DNA of 64,000 nucleotides from Clytia hemisphaerica (lineage: Eukaryota; Cnidaria; Hydrozoa; Leptothecata; Clytiidae): the NCBI GenBank assembly GCA_902728285.1, contig CACVBU010000590.1, positions 310,001 through 374,000 on the forward strand, read 5' to 3'. The position numbers and the translations under genes were made by a program. Under the pieces are notes generated by a model, which was not told where the DNA came from, made no database searches, and saw nothing but the letters and a program-made list of their open reading frames with translations. Each line of letters begins with the position of its first letter. Position 1 is the stretch's first letter. Of this stretch, positions 57,114-64,000 are shown piece by piece.

Positions 57114-57361
57114 ACACATTTTTTTTTGAGCATCCAATATTTTTGAAGCCCTCGGATGCTCTTAACTTTTTGATTTTAAGGGAAAAATGTTTTTAGCATG
57201 TTCTTATTTTTCTTACCATTTTAGGAATAGTTTTGTCCATTTTCCTAAGAAATTGGGTGATTTAGGACCTGCAAAGCCTTAAAATGTTCTTAACTTATTC
57301 CTAATATGTTGGCCATCGGAGCCTCATGTTCCTATAAAGTTTATTCTTATAAAAAACGTGC
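57114..57361. mobile_element. TACACG-ended element, uninterrupted reference copy
   Basis: GACACATTTTTTTTTGAGCAT at the left, TTATTCTTATAAAAAACGTG at the right. Colinear with 32634-34319 minus that copy's two inserts, and with 63770-63910 in reverse. Confidence 0.75.
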
Positions 57362-57539
57362 ATCCTATCCTATTTAGCTATTGCTGCATGGTTTCAGAAA
57401 TGATTAGTAAAAATATTATTGTATCATATGATTCAAGTGCTTTTGCGACATTAGACCATGGCCCTGCCGAGCCGTTGGAAGTGAGGGAGCCAAGGTATTT
57501 GAGAAAATTATTTTCCTTTCTTCGCACCTTCTAAACGCC

Positions 57540-59700
57540 ATAAAACACTTTTCAAGGTCTCTGACCACAGTGAATTTTTCATATTTGCCATGTACAAAAT
57601 ATGGATTTCTGCCTGATGTAACCAACATTTTATACATTTTCTGTTGGGCCAACTATTCCTAAGTATGAAAATTTACAAATTGCAATGAAAAAATTTGATG
57701 AAGAAGAAAATGAAAACTTTTGCGAAGACCTTATTTTAGACTACAGTAAGAAAAAAGATTTTGAAAAGAAAATTGAGTTAGAAGGTGTATCTTTAACCAA
57801 ACTAAAAAAAGATTTTCGAAAAATTTTTGTACAAGCTTCTTTGTCTCAAAAACTTGAAAAAGTGGTTTTTGATCTGAGAAAAGCGTTTTTGACCAATTTT
57901 CATCCCAATTTTTCGTAGAAAAACAATTATAATTTTTGATACATCAATTCAGAAAATTCTTCCGAAAATTTTTAAATAGTTCAATTTAAATTACTCTTGA
58001 CAGAATTAATTACAAAACAACTTGCAAAGTCAATTTTTTGTTAAAAGTGTCAAGAAACCCAAAAAAGGTTTTGTCTTCAAATCCCTTAACGAGGCCCCCC
58101 CAGCGGACCCTAAATTCACGCATTCACGCAAAAAATTTTCGCAATTCACGCATTCACGCAAGTTTTTCTCGAAATTCACGCAAACCCGATTTTTTGGGAA
58201 ATCGGGGAAATTTTCGGAAAAAATCGGGGAAATTGTCAAACATTTCTACACATTTGGGTGAAAAGCCAGTTTGCAGAGTCTAAATTATCAGAGAAGTCGT
58301 TTGTTTTTGTTAAGTAGTCGAGAGTGGGGCAGACGTTAGACATTGCAATCTACTATAAATGGTAGAATGCCCTCGTATACGAGGCGCCCCAGCGGAACCA
58401 AAATGGCAAGGCTGCTACACTCGAGATTTCTCGACCGGGTCTGGTCATGCACTTGAGAAAAACTTAACTCAGTAGTGATTTTTTCCTGTACACCTGACTA
58501 TAAGCACATTAGCTTAAAGCGCTACGTAAGTTTTTAACTTTAATCACATGCCATCACGCAAAATATTTTATTCTTCTAACATGTCACTGTCGTTTAGAAA
58601 TGGTGAAACTTCTCCAGTTAAGGTAACGCGATAGTAAGTGAAAAGATATGCGCCTCAGGCGAATTTTTGTACAAAAAATATCTTAATTATTATCAAAAAT
58701 AGGTCAAACAAACTCCAGGGTGACACCATAATGCTTAGCTAAGGGCTAAGGAGGCGCAACCATGGTTTGCGCAGAGAGGAAATTTTTTGCATTTCTGTCA
58801 CCTTGCGGTTGGCTAAAAATGCTATCTTTAACACCATTGAAAAAGAATGTAGTCTAAATTCGTTAAGAGGCGAGGTACGATCGCTTGATAGTTTGCAAAA
58901 TGAGGTAAAAGGATGAACATTTGTTGCGAGCGAAGCGGGCAACCAAAAATTTTAAAAAGAATAGTTTTAATCAGGGCTCGCGTCTTGATTTCCTAACGTG
59001 GAGGGGCATAAAACATAGTGACTAAGGGAGGCGCAACCATGGTTTGCGCCGACAGGGGAAAATTTCTATTTTCACACTCTGATGTGCTTAAATACGACTC
59101 CATTTCAGACTGATTTTGCCAAGAAATGAGGTTCTTAAAAGTCTGCATCATGGGTATTAAATATTTCTTTGAATTAAAAATTTGTGGTGAGGCCTGACTA
59201 AACTATACATGTTTTTTTTTTTGTAAGCAAGTGTCTGCCCCTACATCAGGCTCGCATTATGCTTAGCATTCTATTGTTCTCAAACAATGGATCCATTGTT
59301 TAGTTACCAAAAACTGAGCCTGCATATGCTTATAAACGTTATGCTTATAAAAGAAAAAATATGTACTTGCACTCGACTTTTGGCGAGTGCTGCACTCAAA
59401 ATCTCGAACAAACGTGCCACGTTCTGCGAACTTGGTGAAAAGGGAAATTCCCCGAGTTCACGTAAAAAACAGGGCAGATTCACGCATTCACGCAATAGAA
59501 AATGGATTTTCACGTTCACGCAAGTTTTTTTAATTCACGCATTCACGCAATTTTTTTTCAATTTTCACGCATTCACGCAACCAAAAAAGCCCATTCACGC
59601 ATTCACGCAAACCGCTGGGGGGGCCCCCTTAACAAATTTTCTGACTATGGTCAGAGCCCATAATGGTCATGTTGCTTCCCCTTGACGGGACCTATGAAGA
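57540..59700 (+). mobile_element. Larger repeat unit, copy 2, interrupted by a foldback element
   Basis: Relative of 35700-37020. Here the small acidic frame stays open for 77 codons (57685-57918, beginning KKFDEEENENFCEDLILDY), so the ancestral element probably encoded a protein starting in this way. After the insert 58093-59625 it resumes with ATTTTCTGACTATGGTCAG. Confidence 0.6.
58093..59625. mobile_element. Foldback element with TTCACGCA tandem arms
   Basis: Tips GGCCCCCCCAGCGG at both ends, inverted. Arms contain tandem ATTCACGCATTCACGCAA (three or so units at 58113-58185, about seven at 59457-59610). Flanks CCTTAACGA (58084-58092) and CCTTAACAA (59627-59635) match at eight of nine positions, a probable 9-bp duplication. 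The 1.2-kb inside has no transposase. Open frames across the arms (58022-58283, 59287-59685) are translations of the tandem words. Confidence 0.7.
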
Positions 59701-59833
59701 TAAGGCCAACACAAAGATATCTTAATTATTACTAGTCATAGCTTTCACTAAATGCCCCCACATAAAGATCATGTCATGCACTTATAAAGCTTTAATGCTT
59801 TAAAGATTAAACATTAAAAAATAATCAGGAATA

Positions 59834-59890
59834 ATTGATTGATTTAATTATTGATTGATTGGTTGATTGATTGATTTATTGATTGATTGA
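59834..59890. repeat. (TTGA)n microsatellite
   Basis: About thirteen TTGA units with interruptions; same motif as the 30838-30934 array on the other strand. Confidence 0.85.
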
Positions 59891-61055
59891 GGCGTTTGCT
59901 TGAAAAAAATACATACTTTAAGAATTCATGCAGCTTGATAACTTAATAAAATTTAAGGAAAAGCTGGAAAAGCCTCTCAAAAATAAATTTAAAAAGTTAT
60001 GGTATCATTATCTTACTGATTTTCACATCTCCTGTTTGTTTGTTTTTTCTCCTAGTTTCTTTCTTATAACGATATATGTCATGATTATTATTCACTAAAT
60101 AGACCTTTTCTAATAATGTCGCAGACATCTTAGATTGTAGGCAAAATATATGGACATACGCAGTGAATAAATTCACAAGGTAACTAATCAGAAATAGCTT
60201 GTTTTTTTTTCATTGGCTGCTATATTTCAACATTTCTCTATTGCTACTTTGCCTAATAAACAATAGTCAAGAGGATACTGCGTATAAAATTTATCGAAAA
60301 GTTCTGAGCCATCTTAAGTTGGGTGGAATAGAAACTCACTTATCCTAGTTAAGGCCTGGGCTCCACTAGCGTACGCTGTGATTGCACTTCTCAAGCAAAA
60401 TCTTCTATGTTGTTGGTCAAAAGAAAAGTAAAGGAATGCCATTGTGGTTCATTCAGACGTACAGTCGAGAAAAGTTAAAATGCGCCTAAATTTCTTTTCA
60501 AGTGCGTAGTCCTTTTTCATGATGCAATCTTTTCTCCAAGCTGATCGCAGCGCAGACAATGAAGAGACGTGCCTTCAGGAAGCTAGACTTTTTGAGTTTA
60601 TAGCTAGCGATATACTTTCCCTTTATGGTGTTTCTGTATGACTGTCTGTGTACGTAGTCTAACCACCGTTAAATGCCTTCGGGAAGGTCTCTCCTAACTT
60701 AGAAAGCCAGAATTTGGAGCTATTTCACCAAACCACTGGAGTGTAAGTTATTTAGGCTATCACAACTGCATGAAAAAGTTTAACGTGCGCATGTAAAGTT
60801 TAACGAGTAAACAAACTTTTTTCAGGTTTTTGAAAGAGATTTACCACACTGAAAAGACGTAAAAACACTCTAAGTGAGGTAAATTATTTTGAAGACCAAA
60901 AGAAAAAGTCAACCACGTTTGGATTCAACTTTACATATGCGTACATTCATCTTTTTTGTACTTTGCCGGTTGTTTTACTAAGTTAAGAAGGACTTTCTCG
61001 AGTTACGACCATATGATGGTATTTAAAGCTCAAGAAGCCCTATAAACAATAAAGG
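59891..61055. other. Intergenic DNA, no gene recognised
   Basis: No frame with splice support. The stretch around 60355-60400 (GGCCTGGGCTCCACTAGCGT) looks like the edge of an unidentified repeat. Confidence 0.45.
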
Positions 61056-61726
61056 TAAAGTCTATTCACGATAAGTGTGCACTCTTTTTTCTTTTACTTA
61101 TAACTTTTGAAGGAATTCTTCAATCTTTATAAATTTGGCATCATTGGAAAGATATTAGTGAGTGGAACAATTTGAAATAAAAAAAACTTTAAAAAGATTA
61201 TAAAAATGAAGATGAAAATGAAGAAGAAAAAAATGAAGATCTTGTAGAAAGGTGCTATAACTTTCATTTTCACTGGAGAGATTCCTTGATCTTAGGAGAT
61301 CATTACTGTGAAAAAATTTCATTAAAATATTTATTCAATATAAAGTTATAATACAAAGTTAATAAGTGATTGACCCCAAAAAACAGCAAAAAACTGCAGA
61401 AAACAGCGTTTTTAGACTTATAACTTTGTTTGATATCTTTTGACTGAATGATTATTTTTGAGAATTTTTTTCCCAGTAATGACGTTCGATGATTAAGGAT
61501 TCGCTTCAGTGAAAATGATAGCTATAGCACTTTTCTACAAGATCTTCATTTTTTTCTTCTTCATTTTCATCTTCATTTTTATAATCTTTTTAAAGTTTTT
61601 TTTATTTCAAATTGTTCCACTCACTAATATCTTTCCAATGATGCCAAATTTATAAAGATTGAAGAATTCCTTCAAAAGTTATAAGTAAAAGAAAAAAGAG
61701 TGCACACTTATCGTGAATAGACTTTA
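61056..61726. mobile_element. Large palindrome with near-identical 205-bp arms
   Basis: TAAAGTCTATTCACGATAAG at the left is mirrored at the right end. By eye the outer 205 bp of the arms (61056-61260 and 61522-61726) show no clear mismatch. Inward from there the arms remain related but differ at about one base in five. TA flanks may be the duplicated target. Non-coding. Confidence 0.85.
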
Positions 61727-62396
61727 GTTATCAATAAAATGACAGACAAAAATAAATTAGAGTTAGAACAAAAATATCAAATGTACATTTGAAAACTTAA
61801 GCAAATTTCTTTAAAGATTCTGTAAAAAGAATTGAAATCATTCTGACTAAATTACAGTAGTTAGCATTCAGTTTCAAAGACAAGAAACAAAATTTGACAT
61901 ACAAAACACTTTTTCTAGTCAATGAATCAGCTCATCATCATCATAACCAGTCTGCCATTTTGTTTGTTTTGATTTGCATTTATAACACTCGCTTCAGCTT
62001 TTCAAAGCTAAATCAAAACTAAAATTGTAATATGTAATAATGATAATACCATATAACGTAATATGAAAATATGTATACTACCATCCCGGAAAAAAACCGA
62101 ACATTTACGGAAGAGACTAACTACGGATATGCTTACGCGACAACAACAACAAAACAATTCGCAAAATTTTGAGATTCCAGTCCAATATCTATGCGTGAAA
62201 AAACTATGAGTGCCTCCTCGTCGCTACGCTCCTGCGGGGGCAATTACATTTAATGGACAAATTTAGCTCCAGAAAAAGGAGTCCTTTGTCAATGGGGGGA
62301 GGCTTCAATAAGTTAGTAGGATCAACTAGCTTTCAAAAGTGTTTGACTTTATATCAATATAAAATTTGTATTGACTGAATTCGAAGAGACTTCAAC

Positions 62397-62780
62397 CCCG
62401 GGGGGGGGGGCACTCGATCTGAAAACGACCATATGTTCGGCCCAAAATTTGGCTTCTAAAATCGGACCCTTACAGTGCAGTGAATTTCCATGAAAAATCA
62501 TACCCTTACAGTGCACTTTTTCAAAATTTCTCGCCCGTAAGGGCGAAAACTTTTGCAATTTTCCAAGAAAATGTGGAATTTTTCCTCCAAAATTGACCAA
62601 TTTTGTGCCAATTTTACCAAAAAATTGGCCTTTTATCACAATTTCCTACCCTTACAGTGCAGTTCAGTGCAGTTTTGTAATTTCCTACCCTTACAGTGCA
62701 CAAGCTGAACTATGAAAAACCTACCCTTAAGGGCCGAACGTCTGGTATGTCATTTACCTTGAGTGCCCCCCCCCCCCGGG
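62397..62780. mobile_element. CCCGGGG-tipped MITE with perfect 8-bp duplication
   Basis: Flanked by ACTTCAAC at 62389-62396 and 62781-62788. Ends CCCGGGG..GGCACTC and GAGTGCC..CCCGGG. Inside, CCCTTACAGTGCA occurs four times. A 96-codon minus frame across it (62349-62639) is not credible. Confidence 0.85.
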
Positions 62781-63192
62781 ACTTCAACCCATTGCAAAAA
62801 TTTGTTGTTGTTTTGAAATCAGCCGTTCTGTGATATTTAATCGACCGAAAGTTACTTAATTTACAGTAGGATGTGTAAATTTCGACCACGTTTCTCGTTT
62901 GATATCGGTTAATGAAAAGTTCCTGATTTTCTTTTTGTAAAAATTACACTGAGTTTCTAAGGGAGTTTAAATTAGCTTTTATCATCACTTTTTAGAAGAA
63001 AAACTGGTCCAATTTGTCGGAAGGATATTTACGTAATTATTACAGTATATCACCCCCAAAATGTAGGTGGTCCCAAATATATTAAAATATCTTTCTCTAC
63101 GAATTCAAGAGTGTATTCAAATTCAACTGACATTTTCGGACCATAGGGGGTATTCATACTGAAAGTTTCAAGCTAATGGCCTTAACGTGTCT

Positions 63193-63247
63193 AAATCATA
63201 AAATGTTTTGTTGATAGAATTTCTATCAACAAAACATTTTATGATTT
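63193..63247. repeat. Perfect 55-bp palindrome
   Basis: 27-bp arms (starting AAATCATAAAATG and ending ATTTTATGATTT) around a single T, with no mismatch. Stable as a cruciform or RNA hairpin. No flanking duplication was resolved. Confidence 0.85.
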
Positions 63248-63769
63248 ATGATGAAAGACTAGAAAAGAAAATAATTTTTAATACTTCTTGCTGAATACGT
63301 GAAACGTTCAAGCGAATATAATAATTGCATTTGTTTATTTGGCGTAGGTTTGAAGCAGCTTGAAATGTTGTAACAATGAACTTAAATTACCAAACGGTTC
63401 AAAATACAACAAGTTCACGTTGAGATACAGAGTGTCCGGAAAAAAATACTGAGTTCAAACATGATTCTGAGTAGAAGGTGTGTTGCGTGTGTTTAACAAA
63501 ATGTAAGAAAATATATACCAACACAATAATCGTTTTTACAACAGTCATTATGATTAAAAAGAGGTCGTAAAATTGAATAATCAGTCTGTCATAATGACGC
63601 CCTTTTACATCGCGGTCCGAACTGACTATTTTCCACTAGATGGATAATTTTCAAGCGCCTTCAGAGGTTTACCGTGTGCGTAAAACAATTAGGGCCAGCT
63701 GTTCCCTGGATCATTTCTTCACTAATTTAAGCAGACTTTCCCACAAATTCGGCTCCCTTCCCTGAATAT

Positions 63770-63910
63770 TACACGCTTTTTTATATTGTTAAAAACAATA
63801 AGAACATTTTAAGGCTTCGCGGACTCTAAGACACCCAATTTCATTGGAAAATTGACATAAATGCCCAAAATATGGCTAGAACAAGAATATGTTAAGAACA
63901 ATTTTATACT
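63770..63910 (-). mobile_element. TACACG-ended element, reverse copy
   Basis: TACACGCTTTTTTATATTG at the left. On the minus strand it reads GAAATTGGGTGTCTTAGAGTC and CGAAGCCTTAAAATGTTCTT, matching 57241-57290. Confidence 0.6.
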
Positions 63911-64000
63911 TAATACTCAATCTCGCGCATGCGTAAAATCTAGAAAGCTGCAAATTTACCAGACTTTGAATTCTAAAATGATTCACGACAAAGGGTTTTC

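Overview
The window reads as nuclear DNA of an invertebrate animal. It is AT-rich and intron-containing, and it carries single-copy animal genes (TMEM26, NOXRED1, STX8) scattered in a sea of short transposons. Several repeat styles (poly-G/C-tipped inverted repeats, AACGTT hairpins flanked by CCAGCTGGG) remind me of early-branching marine animals such as cnidarians or sponges. That placement is an impression, not a demonstration.

Layout. 1-4.7 kb: miniature inverted-repeat elements (MITEs) and no gene. 4,774-8,419 (+): four-exon TMEM26-family membrane protein, with a MITE starting 3 bp after its stop codon begins. 11,012-12,220 (-): single-exon NOXRED1-like oxidoreductase, tail-to-tail with TMEM26. 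15,376-25,303 (+): complete nine-exon STX8 (syntaxin 8, Qc-SNARE), head-to-head with NOXRED1, reconstructed here from splice sites including a 17-nt first coding exon. 25.4-37 kb: transposon block holding a 3.1-kb foldback element with 9-bp target duplications, twin TTAA-type MITEs, and a decayed Harbinger element. 37,464-40,014 (-): unrecognised lysine/acidic-rich gene of four exons whose reading frame is crossed by one in-frame TGA. 40-49.8 kb: repeats. 49,825-50,334 (-): small two-exon gene with an apparent 1-nt frameshift. 50,730-50,954 (+): possible terminal exon of another gene. 54,545-54,898 (-): secreted six-cysteine PAN/Apple-like protein, with two further in-phase exons upstream. 55-64 kb: tRNA-derived SINE, mariner-like MITE, a second foldback element and a large near-perfect palindrome.

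The genes do not form an evident pathway. They are unrelated neighbours. The most informative structure is the transposon archaeology: some repeat copies in the window serve as the pre-insertion (empty) site of other copies. This fixes target-site duplications of 8 bp for the CCCGGGG-tipped MITEs, 3 bp for the Harbinger element and 3-4 bp for a GCAGGGCC element. No CRISPR array, rRNA or functional tRNA gene was seen.

All gene models were made by eye from splice signals, reading frame and remembered family sequences. No search was run.
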